Shown here: one piece after another, positions 33,397 to 43,680 of the stretch
Position numbering within the stretch: the stretch's first letter is position 1
Layout of the letters: each line of letters begins with the position of its first letter
DNA from: Gautieria morchelliformis
Lineage: Eukaryota > Basidiomycota > Agaricomycetes > Gomphales > Gomphaceae
Direction: 5' to 3'
NCBI GenBank assembly: GCA_015179125.1
Contig: WHVA01000053.1
Location: 281,150 to 345,149, forward strand
DNA: 64,000 nucleotides
Position numbers and translations under genes: made by a program
The notes under the pieces: generated by a model
What the model was told of the DNA's origin: nothing
The model's database searches: none
What the model saw: the letters and a program-made list of their open reading frames with translations, nothing else

Positions 33397-33675
33397 AGAC
33401 GGCCCAGGTCCTCGGGCAAATAAGCGCCAAGGTCCTTCATCAAATATGTTGCAGCCGGTGCGGGGAACAATGCAATGCGTTCGCCGGCCACGAATTTACA
33501 GTAACGGATATTCTCTCGCATGTGCTTCCGTAACACGCGTGCACTGTGTGGTACATACCAGAAATGCCCGGAAGCCCGAGGATATTTAGATACAGTTCAA
33601 AGGGTCATATATTTGCGGCCCAAGCTCTCACGAGCGCTCCGAGCTACAACGTGCGTCCCAACGAGTCGACTGTAG

Positions 33676-33759
33676 CGAGTCGGCTAGATCCCGATGCATC
33701 TTATTTAAGGATCACCGAGCGTTCCTGATATAAGCGCAAGTGGTTATCTAGCCGACTCG
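33676..33759. promoter_or_regulatory. 14-bp perfect inverted repeat upstream of the DUF952 gene
   Basis: CGAGTCGGCTAGAT (33676-33689) and ATCTAGCCGACTCG (33746-33759), with a 56-bp spacer, ending 9 bp before the first ATG of the DUF952 ORF. It could be a dyad binding site, an mRNA hairpin, or a relic of a small element. Confidence 0.4.
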
Positions 33760-33768
33760 TAACAACCA

Positions 33769-34221
33769 ATGGTCACTGCGTCCCAACGCATCACAATGGC
33801 TGACGATTCTTCCATTCCCAAACCAACCTTTATCTACAAGATTGTCCCAGCCTCCACTCCCGTCCCCGTACACGCACAGCTTCCCGAAGCTCTTCCGGTG
33901 AGCGACTTTGATCGCGCCTCCGGCTTCATCCACCTGTCCACCTCCCAGCAACTACCGGGGACGGTCAAACACTTTTTCAAGGACGACGAGCTTGTCTATG
34001 TTCTCCGCATACCATATGATGCCTTTGAGGATAAGATCCGTTGGGAGGATCCCAAAGCCGAGGTCTGCGGACCACGCAACGGGGAGGGAATGTATCCCCA
34101 CCTGTACAATGAATTCATACTGGGGAAGAAGGAGATCGAGAGAGTGGAGGTGTTGAAGAAGGGGGAAGCAGGTTGGGATGAGGCGCTTTCCAAGGCGTCG
34201 GCGGACTGGCTTGTATGGTAG
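33769..34221 (+). CDS. DUF952 domain protein, 150 aa
   Basis: Intronless. After a short leader it shows the DUF952 pattern: FIYKIVP near residue 20, then VSDFDRASGFIHLSTSQQLPG and VKHFFKDDELVYVLRI, ending with KAEVCGPRNGEGMYPHLYNE. DUF952 is a small cytosolic domain of unknown activity found in bacteria and fungi. Translation may start at 33769 or, more probably, at the ATG at 33796 (MADDSSIPKPTF), which gives the usual family length. Intact. Confidence 0.88.
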   Translation: MVTASQRITMADDSSIPKPTFIYKIVPASTPVPVHAQLPEALPVSDFDRASGFIHLSTSQQLPGTVKHFFKDDELVYVLRIPYDAFEDKIRWEDPKAEVCGPRNGEGMYPHLYNEFILGKKEIERVEVLKKGEAGWDEALSKASADWLVW

Positions 34222-34483
34222 GCGGGACGATGTGAGGTGTGTTGGATTTCACATAGGTTTCTTGCTACATCCCAGCGACTCACAAGTTGCAGACTGACAT
34301 TTGGGATAAAAGTAGTATACCATGGAATCCCCGTACTGTCACCAGTCATATCGAATGCCGAAGAAGACAGAGCACCACAGTCTTAGCAGCCATCGAAATA
34401 TATACAGGCAGAGAAATATATGGGTGTATTGTGGGGATTATAAGAGAGGAAACAGGGCACGTACGCATTGAAACACAGCATTT

Positions 34484-35883
34484 TCATATAACAGCGTCAA
34501 CGCTCTCCCTGGATGCTTCCGGTTGAAGATTTGAATTTGTCGACAGTTTCGTCTTTGTAGAGACTGGCCCCATCTCTGCTGTAGACGAGCTCCCCAGGCG
34601 GAAATCCGGTGGATGATGGGGCTCCGAGTAGAACCGCATAGTCGAGGCATTAGCCTGGCTCCCCATATCTGTTGTATAAGCTTGGCCATTTGCGACACGA
34701 AGTATGATAAGAAGCTGAGCGATTCCCTGCCATTCCGTGGTGAACATGCTAGAACAGCACTGATGACTTGTGATATAAAAGCTCACTTGCACATGGCTAA
34801 TAGCCAAGAATATAAGATTTGAGAAATTGGAATTAGTTGCGAAGGCGATGATATAGAGCACGGCCAGGGTGGAGTACATTGCCGCGGATTCAATGACCAT
34901 GGCAATGACAGAGGTGTACCCCTCCGCATGCTGTTTCCCCACAAGCGCCTTGACCCGGTTACGAGTTGCGTAGATACGCCCAGCGACTAGAATAGTGTAG
35001 GTAATGTTCGTCCCCACCGAAGTGCATAGATATGCAAGTTGGAAGTTGATATTGTAAAACGCAGCGCCTTCAAAATCTGTTGGCACCCTGAAACAACCGC
35101 ATATCGAAATAAGATAGGATACCTCTGGAATCAGTCAAAACAAGGATTGCCATGGCTTTCGATTACAGAAGCGGATAAAAATAAGAAGCAAGGATTTAGC
35201 CTATTATCTGTGTCGTACTCATGTAACTGAGACAGGCCTCACCGACAGTAGCCAGAAAAAGCGTGGTCATAAAAATGATCACAATCGGGTTCTTGTTCCA
35301 TATGACGAAACACCGATAGAGCTAACATACCCTCAGGCCTGAGAAGAGATAGAAAGGCGCCCTTTATTCACCAGCAAAACATCCATTATCTCCTCCATGA
35401 TATAATAACTAATATTTGAATGAGACATCAACTAGATTTAAAATCACTCATAGGACAGTAAACGGACCTTGCCAGCGCCATACGGTTGATCCAATGGTCG
35501 AGTTCCAACTGTATCAATAGCGGAGGACCACCTGATGCATCACGCAAGTCGATCCATATCATTTGGGTGTATTTGGCATTCCCCCCAAACCCGATAGTGG
35601 CAAGCGCAAATGTAATCGCTAGGTAACCTAATAGAGCCGTAGAGGTCGATTTTAGCGGGGTCCGTTTTTTTCTTCTCTGGCGGAGGAGAGCAAGGGTAGC
35701 CTCGATCGTGAGGGTAAGGAACATCCCTGCCAAAAGAATTGAAAGATTAATATTGGACTGATTGACCGTTGAACCAAGCCGGGCTGAGGATAAAGGGTCA
35801 CCATAAGATACGCTTCCAAGAAGCATTCCATTGAATCGCGATCGTTCCAACCAGAGATCTGTTTGAGGGGTAGCGGGTGACAT
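34484..35883 (-). CDS. Seven-transmembrane protein, basidiomycete family, multi-exon
   Basis: Probable start MSPATPQTDLWLERSRFNGM at 35883. Exons: 35883-35802; 35726-35468 (LTLTIEATLALL, TFALATIGFGGNAKYTQMIW, WINRMALAR); 35392-35372 (EIMDVLL); 35321-35219 (YRCFVIWNKNPIVIIFMTTL, FLATVGEACLSYM); then a large last exon, roughly 35080-34484 (LAYLCTSVGTNITYTILVAG, YTSVIAMVIESAAMYSTLAV, SNLIFLAISHVQ). The 50-nt intron between exons 3 and 4 joins the frame exactly. Hydrophobic segments recur about seven times with a polar cytoplasmic-looking tail. This matches a common Agaricomycete hypothetical family of unknown role. The junction near 35080-35219 is unresolved. Confidence 0.75.
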
Positions 35884-36607
35884 GAGGAGAGGGAAACAAA
35901 GCTCAACGCTGATATACGGGAGCATACTTATATATACACCCTGGTAAGGTTTTCTGTGAGGCGGAAATGATGCATCCCGACGGGAATTCTTGATACGCAC
36001 CCATGACTGCCAAGATAAATATTAACTTTGACAGCTGGCAGTGAACTGATTTGCCATCGCACATAATCAAGCTCGGCCCTTCTTTCGAAGATGGACGTAA
36101 GTCAGTGCACCATCGCACGTGATCAAACTCTATTCTTCTTTCGAAGATGGACGTAACAGTTGTCAGTGAACTGATTTGCCATCGCACACCATCAAACTCT
36201 ACTCTTCTTTCGAAGATGGACGTACTACGATGCAGGTTGAACGCTTCAGTGACTTGAAGAGCGAGCGTCGAGGTATTTGAAAGCTGGACAGGTAATGATA
36301 ACTATGGCGCAACTAATCGATAATCAAGCTCACCAAGAATATTTGCGTCTGCACATAATTTGAAGGAGTAGAACTTTGGCCTTCTGTATAGTACTATCAC
36401 TACGCGGAGTCGAGTCGACAGCGCCAGCGTCCACCGAACATCGGGTGCGCCGTGCGTCGAACTTTTGGCTTTTCTATAACTGCTCTTGTATGGTCGCATG
36501 GGAATCCGGCACTATTGGTACACGGATGTGGGGCCCGAACACGCAGCTTGGTAATCCGGATCCGCAAATCCCGCGGTCCAAAAACGCAGCTACATGCACA
36601 TTCGTGG
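35884..36607. other. Intergenic, with a tandem repeat
   Basis: No supported gene; the repeat at 36039-36224 is the main feature. Confidence 0.5.
36039..36224. repeat. Tandem repeat, three units of about 58-65 bp
   Basis: Each unit contains CCATCGCAC, ATCAA, CTC and CTTCTTTCGAAGATGGACGTA. Units end near 36100, 36158 and 36224. They lie upstream of the 7TM gene start at 35883, so they could be promoter repeats. Confidence 0.8.
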
Positions 36608-38332
36608 ATGATTAATGATTCTTCAATCCAGGACGACCTGGAAGTGTTTGATGTGACTTTGGAAAAGAGTGAGTTCCATTCCTTTTATTGCTTATACGAG
36701 TACTATCCTTTTCCTTATATACGTCCCAGGCACTTTCTTCAACGGATCCACAGCTACTTCGCCGCAACATCGGAACAGCAATACGATGCATTGAATCAGG
36801 TATGCTATTGCATTTGTGTGGGTAGGATTCCTTTGGGCGCTTTTGCGACATTGCCGGACCTCTCGTGTCGCTCTACCCTCTTGTCTCTAGGATGGACTCG
36901 AACTCATTGCCACCGTTAACCTTGTCAAGCCTACGAGCAGTACCAAGGTAGGTATTTAACACTGTGCGAAAGCTAAACTAGAATATTCGCATTTAGGTCA
37001 TTTACTAACGCTGAGCCTGCGGAGCCAGGTCAAGAATCGCACGCAGACCCACGGATGCGAGCAACCTTGGCCAAGGTTCCATTTTTCACCCTACTTAGCG
37101 CTTTGTAGTTTTATGGTTATATATTGTCAGTTGGGCCTGACATGTATCCCTCCGGCTCCACAAGCTCTGACTTTGCAACGAGGAGGCAAAATCAAGGTAA
37201 GTTGCCGATTCGCCCCTGTTGAGTATTTGATTGCGACCCATGTTGTTCGCACGCTAGGTTAATTTCAAGATGCTCCATCTCATCTATGAGCAACTCGCTC
37301 AAATCCAAGATGCGTATGATGCCGGGGATGAGTACCATCGGACATTTGCAAACGATCAAGCCTCTCAAACCCAATCATTCGAGCTTTTACTTGCTCAGGG
37401 ACTGGACATCAAGGCACTGGGGGATCTTGGCAATCGTCGGAGCAAGCAATGGAGCACTGTGAATGGGAGTGGCAGGCATGCACAGACGAGAGTTCTGATG
37501 CAGTGGTGAGGATCTATTGAAGGTTTTTCCGCATGTATGTAATTTGATATGGTTTATGAATGATGAAGTCAGTGTGGCACAAGCACAGTGGCTCGAAAGA
37601 ATAAGGAGGATAAGCAGCGGCAGCAGAATGGGAGGTCAAGGTGGTCTGGGTACTCAAGATTCAATAAACTCTGGTCCCGAGGCCCCAGGTCTTGTGATAC
37701 GGAAGAAACTAGATCCGGCAGGGGCTATAGATGATGGGCCTGTGAAGGATGAGTTGGTGGATGTATTGAACAAGACATTAGAAAAGTCTGAAGAAGATGA
37801 AGATGAATGTGCACATCGGGCGTTACTGGCAAACATTGCTGGCGGCAGTGATGAACACTTTACAATCGATGCCATCCCAGTCAGCAATAATAATTTCTCC
37901 ACAGATGTTGTTACGTGGCCTGAATCGGTGTGTACCAATCTATCATCATTACATTTACATCTTGGGCTTGTTCTGTTTGTAGGCTACACTCGCCAATTAT
38001 GAGTGCATTTCCGTGTCTCAGTTTGGTGCAGCTGTCTTCTGTCTTGCGCGGGATGGGTTGGAAAGAAGGCACTGGGGCAAGTCACACATACGCTGCACAA
38101 GGAGCTGCAGGACACACGGGCTATCAAGGGCACGCTTAACAGTGATCTAGGGACTGCAAAAGAAGAAATCTCCAGGTACAAGACATGCCTAGAGGACTCT
38201 GAACTGTTGGCGAAGGAGTTTTTACAGGCAATCGCATTCCGAGAGTCACATCGCAAAGCTTTTGCTATGGCACAAGCATCCTCAAAGGCAGGGAGAGTAT
38301 CTGAAGAGGATTGTGCAAAGCACAATATATAG
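36608..38332 (+). CDS. Hypothetical multi-exon protein with a coiled-coil C-terminus
   Basis: Pieces of open frame are separated by intron-like GT-AG stretches: MINDSSIQDDLEVFDVTLEK, then ALSSTDPQLLRRNIGTAIRC, DGLELIATVNLVKPTSSTK, MLHLIYEQLAQIQDAYDAGD (37270-37500), an acidic part (DVLNKTLEKSEEDEDECAHR), and a helical tail (HKELQDTRAIKGTLNSDLG, EEISRYKTCLEDSELLAKEF) ending at 38332. I recognise no domain. Phases of the first junctions do not all agree, so the model is provisional and could be two genes. Confidence 0.4.
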
Positions 38333-38406
38333 GGAGAAAATGTCGCTGGTGATGCTTGTTCAGATATTGAGTACATGTGAAAGTGCATAGTTTCTTTGTT
38401 GGAATA

Positions 38407-38871
38407 TTATATACATTTATTTGGTGTATGCATGATGTCCTTCAAATCCATAGTGGGCTGAGGTGTCACTGAACAGTAGGTTGTTGATGCAAATGGTGTG
38501 TGTGCAGGGGCAGCCTGTGTTGCTTGCTGCCAAGGGGCATGTTCAAGTGGGGCATGTGAGGCTGATGGTCGCAACTCCCTGTGCTGCATGCCTAGTGTTG
38601 ATGATGCTGCATCCTCATATGGCCAAGTCAAACAACCAGGCCCATGCACCAGATGGAGGTAGGCTTTCATGAAACAATGGCTGCAATTGCATGGATCTAC
38701 ACAGCACCAGAACACCTCAGGGTCAAGCTCATCATTTGATGATAGCACATGAAATGCCTCTTGGAGCTGTGTGCCTTGAATGGGAGGTATGTGCCGGTTG
38801 TATGTCCATATCTCTTGGGAGTCAGGCAGTACCATCAGGCATGCCATCTCACCCCACAGCCTATCTTGCAT
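38407..38871 (-). CDS. Hypothetical ORF, 154 aa
   Basis: Begins MQDRLWGEMACLMVLPDSQE and contains CCVDPCNCSHCF, a Cys-rich patch, then a low-complexity Ala/Pro/His tail. No family recognised. Probably part of an unclassified repeat. Confidence 0.25.
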   Translation of the reverse strand: MQDRLWGEMACLMVLPDSQEIWTYNRHIPPIQGTQLQEAFHVLSSNDELDPEVFWCCVDPCNCSHCFMKAYLHLVHGPGCLTWPYEDAASSTLGMQHRELRPSASHAPLEHAPWQQATQAAPAHTPFASTTYCSVTPQPTMDLKDIMHTPNKCI

Positions 38872-38971
38872 GGGATTCCTTGCATAATGCCCTTACCTCT
38901 GAAGAGAAGAGACTCGATGGTAAGTCATGAGTTCTGGGAAGTGTACTTTACTGCTGATACCGTTGGTTCTA

Positions 38972-39109
38972 GGTTTGAGTTGCTCAGATTCCATGCCTTC
39001 GACACCTGCACCGACACCTGCACCTGAGATGGTCCCCTTGGGTTTGAGTTGCTCAGATTCCATGCCCTCAATGCCTGCACCAACACCTGCACCTGTGATT
39101 GTCCCCTTA
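38972..39109. repeat. 69-bp tandem duplication
   Basis: GGTTTGAGTTGCTCAGATTCC starts at 38972 and again at 39041. The period is 23 codons. It encodes a Pro/Ala/Thr-rich motif in one frame. Confidence 0.85.
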
Positions 39110-41005
39110 CATCTGTATAAAGCTGTGGAGAAGGAAGCAGCGGGAAACTTCTTACATGCTGAATATCTATCTGGGTGTAATTTTTCAGTATTTCTGACTA
39201 TTTACATATCTTATTGATCAGATGTCAGAAGTAGTCCCTTGCTGCTGATGAACAAGCTATCTCAGAGGTAAGAGATCCTAGCCACACATGAGAACAACTA
39301 TATACATGCAGTCAAACCTTACCTGTCTTCCTGGGCTTCATCTTGCCTGCTCTAAATCCACGCTTATGGTGGAGTTGATAAATGAGGATGGAGGTTGGAC
39401 TGGGCTACCTTTGAGCACAGGTAATTCCTCTAGCATTCCATGGCTATCAAACCCAAACATCCCTGGTGAGGTGGGTTATGAGATACCATAAAACACAGAA
39501 GAAGTGAGGCATACCTGGCCCAGGGACATCTCACCACAGATACTGGGTTATTACCAGGTCTGGGTGAGCATAGAGCGACAATAATGACTCTGTAGAAGAG
39601 TGTTAGGTGTGTGGCACATGCAGCATTAAAGAGAGAATACATACTCCAAAAGCCACACAGCCGCCTGTGGGATGCCATTGCAACCTCACCATGATAGGAT
39701 GATTCAGGGCTGCTTACCACCCAAATGCATACAACCTAATTTTCTTGCAGCTCACATAGGCAACATGGCATGGGTATGTCGAACAGTTTGAAGGCTTCAT
39801 TGAAGAGTGTGGGGTGGTAGGGATTTCCTTGTTCATCTGCCAGCCTGTATAAATGGTTAGAAAAGTGGCAGGACAACCAGAAGAATGTTTATTGTTCCAT
39901 GGCCAGAGTGATGGCTCCATGCCTTTTTTTCCAGTCAAGCAGCCACCTGCTTTTAAATGCATCATCAATAGACTCGAGAAATGGCTGGTAGATCTGTTGC
40001 TTAAGTACAGCTGATTCATCATCAGCCTTAGCCTGGAGAAGAGGGTGCTGATGAGGTTGTTGCCAAAGCAGTTCGACTTAGAGCTCAATATGCTGGAGGG
40101 CATGATGATGGTGTCAAGGTAGGTGAAGACATGATCAAGTGAGTGACTATTGCAGTGGTAGCTACTAGACCAAGAAGTGGGGTTAGCGAGTCAAACTCAC
40201 AACAGCTCTCTTTTAAAGTGAAGAACCACTTAAAATCAGCTATATGTTGTATAAATGCATGTAAAGATGACAATAGTGATAAAGGAAAGGAAACAGCTAG
40301 GAATAGCTAAGATGTCTATGCAGTTTCCTTGTAATGAGGTGAAGGTTTTCATTGATGGACATAAAGTTGATTACTGTGTCTGGGACTTTCAACGAACTAA
40401 TGCAAATGTGTCTTTGGATATAGAACCAGGATTGACTGTGGGATATTGTGGATGACTAAGCTGCTTGTTCAGTCTCATCACCTTGGTACACTAGCTTGTA
40501 GTCAGGAAAATCCAAAACCATAAATTCCAGTAGCAGGGTAGGGTTTCATTAGCAGCTGCTATCCAATCAATTATCCCCAGGCACCTTGATGTAAATTGCA
40601 TGCCTACTATGCCCGACGAAATTGATTGGTGTAGGTTATGGATAGAGTGTCTTAAAAATATATACCTCAGCCATTTTGGGTCAGTTTTGTAGCTATAATT
40701 ACAAGTTATACATAGTAGTTTATCCATGCAAATTAATGAGTAACAGGAAGGAGAAGTCTAAGTGCTGGAAGCTGCCTAATATGTTTCCAAGCATTGTTAA
40801 CACCCCCAAGAGCTCAAATCTGTGGGTTTAATTGCAAATTTTCACTCAGATTACACTATACTCTTATAATATTGATTTCCTCCCATGCCAGAAAAGCAAG
40901 GAGCTCTGGTTCTTTGTTTCCTCTGTCATGGCCTCTAAGACAGCTTTTGCATGACAACACACTTTTGATCTCTGATTGAATACAAACCTTCGACGTTCGC
41001 TCCAC
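39110..41005. other. Unclassified repeat-like DNA
   Basis: Weak minus-strand coding traces occur at 39714-40103 (one frame reads LKQQIYQPFLESIDDAFKSR, another frame is longer) with many stops. No known family identified. Confidence 0.4.
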
Positions 41006-41878
41006 ATGTCAGTTGTGGAATGCCTGAAGTTGCCTGTTAAACAGGCATGTTTGGAGAAGGAGGAGCACATCCAAAAAGCCCTGGGGATGGTCAGGTCAGG
41101 TACCCAAGTGTCTTTGCATGGTTTTGCTCAAAAATGCAACATTGCATCCTTGACCCTGTGAAATAGACTGCATGGATTGAAGCCTCACAAGCCGACACAC
41201 TTTGAACAGCAGCACCTCAGTCCGGAGCAGCAAAATGTCCTAATGGTGTGGTGCAAGGACCAAGCTAACATGGCTATGCCACTCTCTTGTGCAGGGCTCT
41301 GGGAGAAAGTGAATGATATGGTTGGCCAAATCCCCAGTGACAGTTGGATACAGCAGTTCCTCAAAGCCCATGCGAAGGACATTGAAGCGGCCAAGTCCTG
41401 TGGTCTGGATCCAAAGTGTGCCCAGGCTTTCAACCCATCCACCATTGCCACACATTTCTCACTCCTCGGGAAAGTCCTTGATGCATATAAGATCCCTGTT
41501 GGGAACATCTACAACTTTGATGAAAAGGGAATCCAGCTAGGTGGACATCAGAAAGGGCTCCAGCAACAGTTTATCTTTTCCAAAGGTAATCAGGATCACT
41601 ATGCACAAAAACCCAACTTGCTTGTTCTGGTCACCATAATGGGGGCTGTTAGTGCCAATGGTAATGCAGTTCCACCTGGATTTGTTTTGCTGAAAGATGA
41701 GACTGATGAATGGTGGAGTGTTCCTGGTGTTATAGTAAGTTGGCCTGTCTTCTATATATACAGTATTTACTTTTTTGTATCCAGTATTGCAACATCAGAT
41801 GCAGGCTGGACAGATGATGTTTTGAGTATTATGTGGTTTGAAAAAGTTTTTATCGGGGTCCAAGAGTATTTCTTTTAA
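41006..41878 (+). pseudogene. Pogo-like (Tc1/mariner, CENP-B fold) transposase remnant
   Basis: An N-terminal Psq-type helix-turn-helix (EKEEHIQKALGMVRSGTQVS, FAQKCNIASLTL), interrupted by a TGA at 41159-41161 where the family has Arg. Then HLSPEQQNVLMVWCKDQANM (CENP-B-like second HTH) and the DDE_1 start IYNFDEKGIQLGG, whose Asp is the first catalytic acid. After a likely intron, ATSDAGWTDDVLSIMWFEKV. The sequence breaks at about 41865, before the remaining catalytic acids. No terminal repeats identified. Confidence 0.8.
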
Positions 41879-42403
41879 TAAAGAGGGAATAGGCTCTGCG
41901 GGAGAGTTTGTGAGTGGATTGGGTTGATCAACATCAATGCACTGCACTAACGAGAGAGTAATGTGAAGTGGCTTTCACACACAACTTGACTTGACTTGTG
42001 AAACTCACTGAACGGAAAATCAACTGAACAGCTTGTCTTGGGTATTGGAGTGCTAATTGACAAGAAAATCAATTGCCAACCTCACTCTGTAGAGTTTTGC
42101 CTAGCAGGTTAGGCTAAGTGGCTAAGCAGTAAAGCAACTACTTATCTAAGAATAGTTACTCTAAGCAAGAGTAGTATTCTAGTTCAGGTTAGGAACTTAG
42201 GTAAGATGTGCAAGTCACACAAGCTGTGTAGGACAGAAGATGGGTAGATTGATTGCTCAAAAGGCAGGCAAAGGGTATATTGTAATGTACATGAGCTTAG
42301 TAAGCAGGTAGAACCTTCTATCTATTACTCGAATGGGGGAAAAAGCTTATGGAAGCTGGGAGAAAGCATTGGAAGGTTCTGACTGATTCCAGGGGATTCT
42401 CAG
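41879..42403. other. Repeat-like non-coding DNA
   Basis: No ORF or domain. Composition resembles LTR/leader DNA, but I found no ends. Confidence 0.35.
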
Positions 42404-43002
42404 TAGTATTCTGCAAAGCTTGGCTTGGACTGCAGCTAAGCCGGATCTGAGCCACCAAAAGCCCAGCCCATCTGGGCCAAAGCCATCCTGAGGCTGGGAG
42501 CTAGGGCTCAGCCTGAGTTTTTGAGAGCCCGAGCCAAGCCCTCAAGCCATGGCTCAAGCACTTACTCAAGCACTCACTGGTTTTGTGTGAATCAGGTGAC
42601 AAGCGCACTCCAAATGCAAACTCAAGATGAAGATGATCTATGGGATTCAGCCGCATCATCTTTGCATGGGATGGAACTAATTAAGGAAGGTCCAGAGGTC
42701 CCTCAGGTGGTCTAGACACCTGTCAATCTCATTGACCTCTCCAGTGACTGTGAGCTCATAGAGGGGGAGAGTGACTTCAAAGGAATATCTGAGTATGTAG
42801 AATACAACTAGTTACTTAAAAGTACATAGAATTTTCAGTCTGGCATTGTATCCCCTCAAATGATGTGCTTACTCATGAGCCCCGGCCCAGGCCAAGCCCA
42901 AGCCGGCTCTCAAAGTTCGGCTCTGAATTTTGTGAGCCTGAGCCGGTGTGAGACGAGCCGAAGCCGCAGCTTTTGAGCCAAGCTGGGCTTTGCAGAACAC
43001 TA
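42404..43002. mobile_element. hAT-like non-autonomous element (about 600 bp)
   Basis: Left end TAGTATTCTGCAAAGC and right end GCTTTGCAGAACACTA are imperfect inverted repeats of at least 16 bp. They are followed inward by many GAGCC/GGCTC words in opposite orientation, giving a hairpin. Flanks are ATTCTCAG (42396-42403) and ATTCTCAA (43003-43010), an 8-bp duplication with one mismatch. TAGNG-type ends with 8-bp duplications are typical of hAT elements. No transposase inside. Confidence 0.75.
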
Positions 43003-43680
43003 ATTCTCAATGACTCATTCTGGTGACCACTGGGTTTCCCACCAATCAGAGCTTGGTTTGTCAGGAATGATTCAGTGATCAGAGTCATGTTACTCAGCAC
43101 AGCTTGGTTGAGGCATGGGACCTGTACCTCTAGTTCTAGATTGGCACTCAGAGGCCAAGTAAGCAATTCTGAGCCAATTAGAGCTCTGTGGCCACAATTA
43201 CTAAGAACACTGCTTAGCATTGCAGAGCATAGCCTGATACAGCCTTATTGCCATGACTGACCAAGATCCCCACTGTTTGGTGAAGCCAAACAGGCTGCAC
43301 AGTTGCTATGGCTGCATATAGCAAATGATTGAGACTCAGCTGGAATTACTGAGAGAGCCATCCTGCCGGACTTGTGGGTGGTTGGGTGACCATAAGTCTG
43401 AAAATAAGGCTACCATCGAGGGAGAGCAAAGCAGCCGTTGGGAGATAGTCCACAGACCAGCCTAACCCTAACCATTAATCAGCGTGGTTCGCTGTGGGTA
43501 GGAGAAACCACAGAGATCTACAATGACATATTTTAATATTTACATATTGGGAACAACTTTGTATGCTGCGTATTTTGTTACCTTAATAAACACCTGTATC
43601 CTCGTGCCCTCAACATTTGACACCGCATGCAATACATATATGCCAAGTCTTCTTCAAGTTCTCTCTCCTTAGTTTCACCC
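43003..43680. other. Non-coding DNA
   Basis: No gene recognised. It may contain the left end of the KDZ-related element that starts coding at 43681. Confidence 0.4.

Noticed and set aside
43462..43480. CCTAACCCTAACC resembling telomere repeats
   Set aside because: Only two units, in the middle of repeat-rich DNA; not a telomere.
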